This document shows, piece after piece, positions 51,131 to 59,124 of a DNA stretch of 62,395 nt. Made by a program: the position numbers and the translations under genes. The number at the start of each line of letters is the position of its first letter. The stretch's first letter is position 1. This DNA is from Candidatus Rokuibacteriota bacterium (lineage in GTDB: Bacteria > Methylomirabilota > Methylomirabilia > Rokubacteriales > CSP1-6), in contig JAUSJX010000123.1 in NCBI GenBank assembly GCA_030647435.1, positions 1 to 62,395 of the forward strand, in the 5' to 3' direction. The notes beneath the pieces were generated by a model. That model saw nothing but the letters and a program-made list of their open reading frames with translations, did not search any database and had not been told where the DNA came from.

Positions 51131-51990
51131 GCTCGCTCGTAGCTCGATCGACGGCCGCGGCGGCAGGAATCCTGTCGCCGCGGTCGCGCAACCTTCCGGG
51201 GCTGCTCTTCTCGCTGCCCCTGCTGGCGCTCTTCGCCTGCTTCGTCGTCTACCCGCTGTTCTTCGTCGCGACGCGGATCTTCGACCGCTACACGTACGAG
51301 GTCCTCTTCAGCGACCCGGTCTACGTGCAGACCATCGTCAACACCATCGTCTACGTCGGCGTGGCGGTCAACGTGAAGCTGTTCCTGGCGCTCCTGCTGT
51401 CGGCCGTGCTCGACTCGGACGGCAAGGCGACGCGCTTCCTTTCGGCGATCTTCCTCCTGCCGTGGGCGATTCCCGTGCTGCCGGGCATCCTCTCGGTCAG
51501 GTGGATGATGTCGTCCCAATGGGGAATCCTGAACCTCATCAGCGAGGACCTGGGCCTGGGCACGCACCACTGGCTCGCATCGCGCTGGACCGCCATCGGC
51601 GCGATCATCCTCTTCCACATCTGGAAGTACCTGCCGTTCTGGACCATCATCTTCCTCTCGGCCCGCCGCGGCATCCCGCGCCAGCTCTACGAGGCGGCGT
51701 ACATAGACGGCGCGGGGCCGTTTCAGGCCTTCCGCTACATCTCTTTGCCGATGCTGGGCGGGATCTACCTCATCTGCACGCTGCTCTCCATGGTCTTCAC
51801 CATGGGTGACTTCACCAACGTCCAGCTGATGACGGGCGGCGGCCCCGGCGACTCGACCCACGTACTCGCGACGCTGGCGTACCGCTATACCTTCCGCGTG
51901 GGCAAGATCGACTGGGGCATGGGCGTCTTCGCCACCGCGCTGCCGGTGACGCTGCTCTTCATCTTCGTTCTCATCAAGAAGATCCGCTGA
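51121..51990 (+). CDS. ABC transporter permease (MalF/UgpA type)
   Basis: 289 residues from GTG 51121, overlapping the binding-protein stop by 10 bases; no other in-frame start lies before the first helix. Six or so helices (LPGLLFSLPLLALFACFVVY at the start) and the ATPase-contact loop EAAYIDGAGPFQAFRYISLP (EAA motif). Pairs with the next permease. No ATP-binding subunit gene follows; as in many sugar importers, a shared ATPase encoded elsewhere is likely. Confidence 0.87.
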   Translation: MAVGSLVARSTAAAAGILSPRSRNLPGLLFSLPLLALFACFVVYPLFFVATRIFDRYTYEVLFSDPVYVQTIVNTIVYVGVAVNVKLFLALLLSAVLDSDGKATRFLSAIFLLPWAIPVLPGILSVRWMMSSQWGILNLISEDLGLGTHHWLASRWTAIGAIILFHIWKYLPFWTIIFLSARRGIPRQLYEAAYIDGAGPFQAFRYISLPMLGGIYLICTLLSMVFTMGDFTNVQLMTGGGPGDSTHVLATLAYRYTFRVGKIDWGMGVFATALPVTLLFIFVLIKKIR

Positions 51991-51991
51991 G

Positions 51992-52837
51992 ATGACCGGG
52001 CGCGGCGTGTGGGTCAACGTGGCGCGCGGCGCGGTCCTGGCCGTCATCACCGTCTGGACGCTCTTTCCCATCTACTACATCGTCTCGCTCGCCATCACTC
52101 CCTGGACGGACCTGTTCCGGCCCGTCTACTTCGTCACGCATCCGACGCTCGACAACTTCAAGTTCGTGATCTTCCAGGAGAGCCCGTTCGTGAAGTTCTT
52201 CTGGCGCTGGCTCGCCAACAGTCTCTGGGTGTCGGCGGCGACCATGTTCGCCGTGCTGGTGGTGGCCGCCATGGGCAGCTTCGCGCTGGGGCGGATCCGC
52301 TTCGGGCTCGGGCGGTGGGTGTCGGGGATCACGCTCTTCACCTACATCATCCCGGCTTCCTTCCTGTCCATTCCGTTCTTCAAGATCATGGGCGACTACG
52401 ACCTCCTCGACACGTACTGGGCGCTGATCTTCGCCATGACCACCTTCGCGGCCCCGTACGCGCTCTGGGTGCTGTGGGACTACGCCAAGACCATTCCGCA
52501 GGAGATCGACGAGTCGGCGGCCATCGACGGCGCGGGGCTGGTGTCGGTCTTCTTCCGCATCTACCTGCCGCTCATCACGCCGTCGCTCATCGCGATCGGC
52601 ACGTACGCCTTCTTTTACGCCTGGAACGAGTACCTCTACGCGGTGCTCCTGCTCCAGGGCGAGAAGACGATCACGCTGCCCGTGGGCATGGGCAACTTCC
52701 TGACGAGCGACGACGCCCCGTGGAACCTCCTGATGGCGCTCTCCGTCATCTACGCGCTTCCGCCCGTTCTCTTCTACTACGTCTTTCGCCGCTACCTGAC
52801 CCACGGCCTGGTCTCGGGCTCGGTGGCGGGCGTCTGA
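51992..52837 (+). CDS. ABC transporter permease (MalG/UgpE type)
   Basis: 281 residues starting one base after the previous stop. AVITVWTLFPIYYIVSLAIT is the first helix; the EAA loop reads DESAAIDGAGLVSVFFRIYL; ALPPVLFYYVFRRYLTHGL ends it. Together with the MalF-type partner it forms the membrane channel for the Tat-exported binding protein. The MaoC gene starts 13 bases later, suggesting that it belongs to the same transcript. Confidence 0.88.
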   Translation: MTGRGVWVNVARGAVLAVITVWTLFPIYYIVSLAITPWTDLFRPVYFVTHPTLDNFKFVIFQESPFVKFFWRWLANSLWVSAATMFAVLVVAAMGSFALGRIRFGLGRWVSGITLFTYIIPASFLSIPFFKIMGDYDLLDTYWALIFAMTTFAAPYALWVLWDYAKTIPQEIDESAAIDGAGLVSVFFRIYLPLITPSLIAIGTYAFFYAWNEYLYAVLLLQGEKTITLPVGMGNFLTSDDAPWNLLMALSVIYALPPVLFYYVFRRYLTHGLVSGSVAGV

Positions 52838-52850
52838 TCCCGGAGCCACC

Positions 52851-53693
52851 ATGACTTTCGAGAACCTGACCGCCGGCGCCGTCCTTCCGGAGTTCCATGT
52901 GAGCGCGCCTGCGCCGACCGAGCCGCACGAGAACAAGATCCACGAGGACGACCTTGCGCGGCAGTACGGCTTCAAGGGCGGGCTCGTGCCCGGCGTCACC
53001 GTGTACGCATGGATGACGCACCCCGTGGTGGAGGCGTTGGGGGTGGCATGGCTCGAGCGCGGGACCTTCGAGACTCGCTTCGCCAAGCCGATCTACTACG
53101 AGGAGCCCGCCATGATCCGCGCCAAGGTCGCGGCGACGACGGCGGATTCGGTGACGATCGAAGTCGCGGCGCACAATTCAGTGGGCGAGGTGTGCGGGAC
53201 GGCGGCCATGACGCTTGACACGGGAGCGAAGCCGTCACCGCCCCTGGCCTCCGAATTTGCGGTTGCGCCCGTGCCGGCCGAGAGGCCGCGGGTGACCCGG
53301 GCCCATCTCGAGAGCCTGAAGGTCCTCGGCACCCCGGAGCTCGACTTGACCGCCAAGGCCGCGGCCGACTACATGGCCCGCTTCAGTGAGACGCTGACGG
53401 TCTATACCGGAGCCGGGGCGCCGGCTCACCCGGGCATCCACCTGGATCTCTCCAACCGCGCGCTGGACAAGAACGTGCGGATGAGCCCGTGGATCCACGT
53501 GGAGAGCCACGGGCGGCACTGGAGCGCGGCACGCGTCGGTGACCGGCTCGAGATGCGCGGGCGCGTGGAGAGGCTGTTCGAGAAGAAGGGCCACGAGTTC
53601 GTCGAGGCCGACCTCCTGCTGGTCGCGGACGGCTCGCGGCCCGTCGCATCGATCCGCCACACCGCGATCTACCTGCTCCGCAAGACCGCCTGA
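52851..53693 (+). CDS. Double hot-dog MaoC-like dehydratase
   Basis: 280 residues, long enough for two hot-dog domains: N-terminal HENKIHEDDLARQYGFKGGL, VPGVTVYAWM; C-terminal VYTGAGAPAHPGIHLDLSNR with RHWSAARVGDRLEMRGRV. Neither half has the canonical Asp-x4-His exactly, but His residues sit at the expected loops. Such fused proteins hydrate enoyl-CoAs or act as thioesterases. Last gene of the ABC importer operon, which suggests that the imported compound is processed as a CoA ester. Confidence 0.78.
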   Translation: MTFENLTAGAVLPEFHVSAPAPTEPHENKIHEDDLARQYGFKGGLVPGVTVYAWMTHPVVEALGVAWLERGTFETRFAKPIYYEEPAMIRAKVAATTADSVTIEVAAHNSVGEVCGTAAMTLDTGAKPSPPLASEFAVAPVPAERPRVTRAHLESLKVLGTPELDLTAKAAADYMARFSETLTVYTGAGAPAHPGIHLDLSNRALDKNVRMSPWIHVESHGRHWSAARVGDRLEMRGRVERLFEKKGHEFVEADLLLVADGSRPVASIRHTAIYLLRKTA

Positions 53694-53762
53694 CCGCCAA
53701 CCCGCGGCGGCGAATCCCGCCGGACCCTGCCGGCGTCCCACCGCGCGTGGTCCAACCCACCG

Positions 53763-53807
53763 CGGCGGATCCGGGTCAACTCCATCGTGCCCGGCGAGGT
53801 AAGCTGA
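53763..53807 (+). pseudogene. SDR gene scrap
   Basis: The frame reads RRIRVNSIVPGEVS-stop, which matches the conserved 'GIRVNSIVPG' strand of short-chain dehydrogenases just after the active site. Nothing else of an SDR is visible upstream (53694-53762 is GC-rich non-coding) or downstream. A chance match is possible for a segment this short. Confidence 0.35.
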
Positions 53808-53811
53808 AGTG

Positions 53812-54513
53812 ATGGGGACGCGCATCGCGCTCTGCATCATGGCCAAGGCGCCCGAGGCGGGGCGGGTGAAGACGCGGCTCTGCCCGCCGCTGTCCCCGGA
53901 CGACGCCGCGGGGCTCTACCGCTGCTTCCTGCTGGACAAGATCGCCCAGGCGTGGGAGGTGGCGGGGGTAGAGCCGTTTCTCGCCCATGCACCGGCGCAG
54001 GCGGCGGCCGTTTTCGAGGCGCTGGCTCCCGGCTTCACGCTGCTGCCTCAGCGGGGCGCCGATCTCACGGCGCGGCTCACGGCCGTCTTTGACCAGCTCT
54101 TCCGGAGCGGCTGCGATGCCGCCATCGTGATCGACAGCGATACGCCGACGCTGCCGACGGAGCGCCTCGAGCGCGCCGTGGCCGTCATGAGCGGCGGCGG
54201 GCACGACCTCGTGCTCGGGCCCAGCGAGGACGGCGGCTACTACCTAATAGGCCTGCGCCGGCTCCACCCGGAGCTTTTCGAGGGCATGCAGTGGAGCACC
54301 CCGAGCGTGCTGGAGGAGACCCTGCGGCGAGCCCGAGCTCTCGGACTCAGCGCGACCAAGCTTCCCGCGTGGTACGACGTGGACACGGCGGCGGATCTGG
54401 TACGGCTCCAGGCCGACCTCGCGGTTGGGCCTCCCGGCGGGCCGCGCCACACGCGGCGTTTCGTCCTGGAACGGCTCGCGGGGCGAACCGCCGGGGCCGG
54501 TGGGAGCATTTAA
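53812..54513 (+). CDS. TIGR04282-family glycosyltransferase (DUF2064)
   Basis: 233 residues from ATG 53812 (GTG 53809 also possible). IALCIMAKAPEAGRVKTRLC is the nucleotide-sugar loop, AAIVIDSDTPTLPTERLERA the metal-binding DxD-like region, and VLGPSEDGGYYLIGLRRLHP the acceptor block. The family is called rSAM/selenodomain-associated or arsenosugar biosynthesis glycosyltransferase. No radical-SAM partner is adjacent; the role here is unknown. The glycosidase remnant begins directly after its stop. Confidence 0.85.
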   Translation: MGTRIALCIMAKAPEAGRVKTRLCPPLSPDDAAGLYRCFLLDKIAQAWEVAGVEPFLAHAPAQAAAVFEALAPGFTLLPQRGADLTARLTAVFDQLFRSGCDAAIVIDSDTPTLPTERLERAVAVMSGGGHDLVLGPSEDGGYYLIGLRRLHPELFEGMQWSTPSVLEETLRRARALGLSATKLPAWYDVDTAADLVRLQADLAVGPPGGPRHTRRFVLERLAGRTAGAGGSI

Positions 54514-54714
54514 GTGGCCATGATCGCTGAGCAGCAGCGGCTGCTCGAGGCGGAAGCGCGCTCGGCCCACTGGCGGCGCTGGGGCCCGCACTGGTGCGGC
54601 CTGATTCCCTTCCGCGAGTACTTCCACGGCGACAACGGCGCCGGCATCGGCGCCAGCGAGCAGACGGGCTGGACGGGTCTCGTGGCCAAGCTGCTCCAGC
54701 AGAGCGGGGAGTAG
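54514..54714 (+). pseudogene. GH63/MGH1-type glucosidase remnant keeping both termini (66 codons)
   Basis: A 66-codon intact frame (GTG 54514 or ATG 54520). Residues 5-24, [20 protein letters not shown], resemble the N-terminus of bacterial GH63-type glucosidases; residues 31-66, [20 protein letters not shown] followed by WTGLVAKLL, resemble their extreme C-terminus. The roughly 800 residues of catalytic (alpha/alpha)6 barrel are missing, yet the frame is preserved. The product could not be catalytic. Identity rests on recalled family ends and should be confirmed by search. Confidence 0.55.
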
Positions 54715-54728
54715 CCGGCACGGGCGCC

Positions 54729-55709
54729 ATGATCCTCGCCGGCGACGTCGGAGGCACCAAGACCCTGCTCGCCGTTTTCGATCCCGGCGCCGGGATGTCC
54801 ATCGTCCGCGAAGCGACCCTGCCGAGCCGAGAGATCGAGACCCTCGAGAGCGCCGTCGAGGCGTTTCTCCTGGGCGCGCCGCGGCTGAAGGTCGGCGCGG
54901 CCTGCCTGGGCGTTGCGGGCCCCGTCGTGGACGGGCACTGCGTCGCCACGAACCTGCCGTGGGAGATCCACGAGCGCCGCCTCGCGGTGGCGGTGGGCGC
55001 GCCGGCGAGGCTCATCAACGATCTCGAGGCGGCGGCGCACGGCGTCCTCACGCTGCCGCCGGAGAAGTTCCTCGTCCTCCAGTCGGGCACGCCCAACCCT
55101 GGACGCAACATGGCGCTGATCGCCGCCGGAACGGGCCTGGGTCAGGCCCTCATGGTCCCGGACGGGCAGGGGTACCGTGTCGTGCCATCCGAAGGCGGCC
55201 ACGCCGATTTCGCCCCGCGGGACGAGACCCAGGTGGACCTCTATCGCTTCCTCAGGGCCGAGTTCGGCCACGTGAGCTGGGAGCGCGTGCTCTCGGGCCC
55301 GGGCCTCGCCAACATCTACCGGTTCCTCCAGACGCGCGCGGCGCATGCCGCGCCGGACTGGCTGCGCGCGGGGCTTCAGCGAGAGGACGCCGGCGCCGTG
55401 GTGGGCGAGGTGGGACTATCGGGCCGCGATCCAGTCTGCGCCGAGGCCCTCGACCTCTTCGTCTCGATCTACGGCGCCCAGGCGGGCAACCTCGCGCTCG
55501 AGACCCTGGCGTTGGGCGGGCTCGTCGTGGGCGGCGGCATCGCGCCGAAGATCCAGGCCAAGCTTTCCGACGGGCGCTTCACGGCGGCGTTCCGCGACAA
55601 GGGGCGCCTGGACTCCCTGCTCTCCACCGTGCCCGTGCGGGTAGCGCTGGACCCGCGCGCCCCGCTCTGGGGCGCGGCGCGTCTCGCAGCACTCATGGAA
55701 ACGACATGA
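54729..55709 (+). CDS. glk: Glucokinase
   Basis: 326 residues from ATG 54729. LAGDVGGTKTLLAVFDPGAG is the first ATP phosphate loop, ACLGVAGPVVDGHCVATNLP, LINDLEAAAHGVLTLPPEKF (catalytic Asp), IAAGTGLGQALMV and VVPSEGGHADFAPRDETQV are hallmarks of the non-ROK bacterial Glk family. It makes glucose 6-phosphate from glucose and ATP. The open frame extends upstream over the glycosidase remnant. It overlaps the small ORF and is two genes from zwf, so the cluster feeds glucose into the oxidative pentose phosphate route. Confidence 0.9.
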   Translation: MILAGDVGGTKTLLAVFDPGAGMSIVREATLPSREIETLESAVEAFLLGAPRLKVGAACLGVAGPVVDGHCVATNLPWEIHERRLAVAVGAPARLINDLEAAAHGVLTLPPEKFLVLQSGTPNPGRNMALIAAGTGLGQALMVPDGQGYRVVPSEGGHADFAPRDETQVDLYRFLRAEFGHVSWERVLSGPGLANIYRFLQTRAAHAAPDWLRAGLQREDAGAVVGEVGLSGRDPVCAEALDLFVSIYGAQAGNLALETLALGGLVVGGGIAPKIQAKLSDGRFTAAFRDKGRLDSLLSTVPVRVALDPRAPLWGAARLAALMETT

Positions 55710-55891
55710 GCGCCGCCGGGCCTCTGCTTGACACCTTCTCTGCGGCGTCTCTACACTGCCGCGTGCACCCTGAGACCTACCGGAGCGCTGTGGGGTTGAC
55801 CGGCCGCGCGGAGCATGTCGAGATGCCCGCGGAGATGAAGGCCCGGCTGCGGAGCCTCCTCCTGGACGAGCTCCGGGGCGGTCGGTCGTAG
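55706..55891 (+). CDS. Small protein between glk and zwf
   Basis: 61 residues; ATG overlaps the glk TGA and the stop lies 4 bases before zwf, so it is translationally linked to both. TFSAASLHCRVHPETYRSAV and EMPAEMKARLRSLLLDELRG show a short N-terminal part and a C-terminal helix. I do not recognise it. It may be a real small protein, or a remnant like the two-ended ORF upstream of glk. Confidence 0.45.
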   Translation: MSAAGPLLDTFSAASLHCRVHPETYRSAVGLTGRAEHVEMPAEMKARLRSLLLDELRGGRS

Positions 55892-55895
55892 CGCG

Positions 55896-57404
55896 ATGCC
55901 CCAGCCGGCCGGGCTCAGGCCCTCGCCTCCGTGCGCCATCGTCATCTTCGGCGCGGCGGGGGACCTGACCAAGCGCAAGCTCCTGCCCGCGATCTACAAC
56001 CTCAAGGCCTCCGGGCTCCTGCCGCGGCAGCTCGCCGTCGTGGGCATGACGCGGAAGGAAAAGAGCCACGAGCAGTTCCGCGAAGAGCAGTCCAAGGACA
56101 TCCGTGACTTCGCGACGCGCTCGGTGGACGACGCGCTCTGGAAGGAGATCAGGGGCGCGCTCTACCACCAGGCCGGCGAGTTCACCGACCCGGCGACCTA
56201 CAGCAAGCTCGGCGCGCTCCTCAAGGACGTGGCGCGCGACAACGCCACGGGAGGCAACGTCCTCTTCTATCTCGCCACGCCGCCCGACTTCTTCGGCGAG
56301 ATCGTCAAGCGCCTGGGCGAAGCGGGGCTGACCGGACAGGCGGACGACGCCTGGCGGCGCGTGGTGCTCGAGAAGCCCTTCGGCCGCGACCTCGACTCTG
56401 CCCGCGCGCTCAACGCGGAGCTGCGCTCCGTCCTCGAGGAGAGCCAGATCTACCGGATCGACCACTACCTGGGCAAGGAGACCGTGCAGAACATCATGGT
56501 CTTCCGCTTCGCCAATGGGCTCTTCGAGCCAGTCTGGAACCGCCGCTACGTCGACCACGTCCAGATCATGGTCGCCGAGACCGTGGGCGTGGAGGATCGC
56601 GGCAACTACTACGAGAAGGCGGGCGTCCTCCGGGACATGGTCCAGAACCACATGTTCCAGCTCCTGAACCTCGTCGCCATGGAACCGCCGACCTCCTTCC
56701 AGGCCGACGCGGTCCGCGACGAGAAGGTCAAGGTGCTCAAGGCCATCCGCTCCATGAAGCCCGAAGAGGTGCTCAAGCGAACGGTGCGCGGCCAGTACGG
56801 GCCCGGGGTTATCGGCGGCCAGCCCGTTGCCGGCTACCGGAGCGAGCCCAAGGTCGCGCCCGACTCCAGCACCGAGACGTACGCGGCGCTGGCGGTCCAG
56901 GTCGAGAACTGGCGGTGGGCCGGCGTGCCCTTCTACCTGCGCTCGGGCAAGCGGCTCGGACGGCGCGACACCGAGATCATGATCCAGTTCAGGCGGCCGC
57001 CGCTCCTGCTCTTCGACCAGCGTGAGGACCAGGTCGACCCGAATCGGTTGGTGCTCCACATCCAGCCCGAGGAAGGTATCGAGATCCAGATGAAGGCCAA
57101 GCATCCCGGGCCCACCATGGAGCTCAACACCGTCAAGCTCAAGTTCAGCTACAAGGAGTTCGGGGAGACGAGCGCGGCGACGGGGTACGAGCGCCTACTC
57201 TATGACAGCATGGTGGGCGATTCGACGCTCTTCCACCGCGCCGACATGGTCGAGGAGGCCTGGCGGATCGCGACGCCGATCCTCGATGTCTGGGCATCGT
57301 TGACGCCGCGCGACTTCCCGAACTACGCCGCCGGTTCCTGGGGGCCCGTCGCCGCCGACGCCCTGATGGGCCAGGATGGCCGCCACTGGTGGCTACCTAC
57401 GTAG
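55896..57404 (+). CDS. zwf: Glucose-6-phosphate 1-dehydrogenase
   Basis: 502 residues. VIFGAAGDLTKRKLLPAIYN (residues 17-36) is the NADP loop; YRIDHYLGKETVQNIMVFRF carries the substrate-binding RIDHYLGKE block; VEDRGNYYEKAGVLRDMVQN and FYLRSGKRLGRRDTEIMIQF are conserved. Full-length for the family. Catalyses the first step of the oxidative pentose phosphate or Entner-Doudoroff route, producing NADPH. Start ATG 55896 has GGTCGG upstream only; no strong ribosome site, consistent with coupling to the preceding ORF. Confidence 0.92.
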   Translation: MPQPAGLRPSPPCAIVIFGAAGDLTKRKLLPAIYNLKASGLLPRQLAVVGMTRKEKSHEQFREEQSKDIRDFATRSVDDALWKEIRGALYHQAGEFTDPATYSKLGALLKDVARDNATGGNVLFYLATPPDFFGEIVKRLGEAGLTGQADDAWRRVVLEKPFGRDLDSARALNAELRSVLEESQIYRIDHYLGKETVQNIMVFRFANGLFEPVWNRRYVDHVQIMVAETVGVEDRGNYYEKAGVLRDMVQNHMFQLLNLVAMEPPTSFQADAVRDEKVKVLKAIRSMKPEEVLKRTVRGQYGPGVIGGQPVAGYRSEPKVAPDSSTETYAALAVQVENWRWAGVPFYLRSGKRLGRRDTEIMIQFRRPPLLLFDQREDQVDPNRLVLHIQPEEGIEIQMKAKHPGPTMELNTVKLKFSYKEFGETSAATGYERLLYDSMVGDSTLFHRADMVEEAWRIATPILDVWASLTPRDFPNYAAGSWGPVAADALMGQDGRHWWLPT

Positions 57405-57424
57405 TGCCGGGCCGATTGACTTCG

Positions 57425-57570
57425 CCAGTTAGATTCAGCCCTCGCCTCGCGGCGGAGCCGCTCAGCTCGAAGGTCCACGTTCTCGGTCGGCGGCGACCCT
57501 CAACGTACAAACACGTACGCCTCGGGCCGCCGCCTCCCTCGGGCCTCGTCTGACTCGTCACTCGACCCGG
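57425..57570. repeat. Hairpin repeat related to 38488-38616
   Basis: GGCGGCGACCCTCAACGTAC, loop AAACAC, GTACG and CCTCGGGCCGCCGCC form the central stem; CTCAACGTAC...GTACGCCTCG is shared with copy 1. Outer arms are less regular (AGCCCTCGCCTCGCGGCGG and related). It lies between the convergent zwf and M20 genes. Confidence 0.6.
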
Positions 57571-57581
57571 CACCGCGCCTG

Positions 57582-59033
57582 TCAGTTGCCGAGGTCCTGA
57601 AGCAGTCCGGCGGTGGTTCGCACGCCCTGGAAGAGATGGTCCAGCCGCAGGTGCTCGTTGGGGCTGTGCTGGCGGTTGTTGGCGTTCGCGTAGGGGACCA
57701 GGATGGTCGGGAGCTGCAGGATGTCGGTGAAGGCCCAGATGGGCACGCTGCCGCCCATGGTCGGCGTAACGACGGCCTGCTGCCCGCCGTGCGCCTGCTC
57801 GACGGCCGCCACGACCTCCCTGCAGATCGGCAGGTCGGCGGGCGTCCTGGCCGGGTCGTAGCCCCCCTTGTCTGACACGCGCACCGCCCGCCCGCGCAGA
57901 TGATCGGGCAGGGGCGCATCCGCCCCCTCGATGACCTCGAAGCCCTGAGCCCGGATGTGATCGATGACGCGCTTGTACACCGTCTCGATCTTCTGGTTCT
58001 TGACCATGCGGATGTCGATGGCGACCGTCGTCTTGTGCGGGATGATGGTGTTGGCCTCTGCGCCCACGAATCCGCTCTGCAGGCCCCGTATGGTGAGCGT
58101 CGGGTGGAACATGATCTTTTCGAGGTAGTCCTGCGGGAGAGTGACGCCCAGCTCGCGCTCGAGCCCGTGACGATCGAGCGGAAAGCTCGCCATGAGCTCC
58201 CGCTCGGCCTGGGTGGACGGGGCAACGCCGTCCTCGAAGCCTTCGATGAGAGGCGTGCCGTCCGGCGCGGCCATACTCGACAAGAGCCCCGCCAGCCGCC
58301 AGTTGGGATTGGGCGCGGCGAAGTTGCCCGAGTGGAGGTCGCGCCGCGCGGACTCGAGCGTGAGCTCGAACTTGAGCACCCCCCGCGCGCCGAAGCTGAT
58401 GGTCGGCCGTCCGCTGCCATGCTTCGGGCCGTCGGTGACGAGCACGACGTCGGCCGCCAGCAGGTCCTTGTGCTTCTCGGTGAGAGGGCCGAAGAAGGGG
58501 CTGCCGATCTCCTCCTCGCCGTCGAAGATGAACTTGAGATTCACCGTGGGGGGCAGACCGAGCTCGTCCATCAGGGCCAGGGCTTCCAGGTGGCACCAGA
58601 TGGGCCCCTTGTCGTCGGAGGCGCCGCGGGCATACACGCGCCAGTCCGTGAGCGCCTCGGTGGGCACACGGTCGAAGGACACGAACGCCGCGTCGTCGGC
58701 ATCGCCGACCTTGCGGAAGACGGGCTCGAAGGGCGAGGGCTGGAACCACTCCTTGGCGGGAGCGGGCTTGGTGTCGTAGTGGCAGTACACGAGCACGGTG
58801 CGTCTGGCTCCGGGTGCGCGCCGCTCGGCGAACACCGCCGGGCCGCCGCCGGTCTCCAGCACCCGCGCCTCGAGCCCGCGTCTGCGCATGAGAGCGGCCA
58901 ACCATTCGCCGCCCGCCCGCACGCCCTCGGGGTTCTGGCTCACGGTGTTGTGCCTCAGGAATTCGAGGAAGCCTTCCACGATTCCACGACGCTTCGCGAT
59001 CAACCGCAGGTCGAACGCATCCCAGGTGGTCAT
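57582..59033 (-). CDS. M20-family dipeptidase
   Basis: 483 residues. Zinc-site motifs: VLVYCHYDTKPAPAKEWF, VYARGASDDKGPIWCHLEAL, FIFDGEEEIGSPFFGPLTEK, VLVTDGPKHGSGRPTISFGA; C-terminal PTMGGSVPIWAFTDILQLPT and ANNRQHSPNEHLRLDHLFQG with the last His ligand. Subgroup with DUG1/CPG2-like dipeptidases. ATG 59033. Convergent with zwf over a hairpin repeat, divergent from the membrane protein 92 bases away. Confidence 0.88.
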   Translation of the reverse strand: MTTWDAFDLRLIAKRRGIVEGFLEFLRHNTVSQNPEGVRAGGEWLAALMRRRGLEARVLETGGGPAVFAERRAPGARRTVLVYCHYDTKPAPAKEWFQPSPFEPVFRKVGDADDAAFVSFDRVPTEALTDWRVYARGASDDKGPIWCHLEALALMDELGLPPTVNLKFIFDGEEEIGSPFFGPLTEKHKDLLAADVVLVTDGPKHGSGRPTISFGARGVLKFELTLESARRDLHSGNFAAPNPNWRLAGLLSSMAAPDGTPLIEGFEDGVAPSTQAERELMASFPLDRHGLERELGVTLPQDYLEKIMFHPTLTIRGLQSGFVGAEANTIIPHKTTVAIDIRMVKNQKIETVYKRVIDHIRAQGFEVIEGADAPLPDHLRGRAVRVSDKGGYDPARTPADLPICREVVAAVEQAHGGQQAVVTPTMGGSVPIWAFTDILQLPTILVPYANANNRQHSPNEHLRLDHLFQGVRTTAGLLQDLGN

Positions 59034-59124
59034 GCCCGCTACGATAACCCGGGCGGCCCGCGCATGTCTGCCCTCGTTGACGCACCCGGGAGGCGCGTGC
59101 TAGCGTCCGCCGGGGCGTCCCGCC

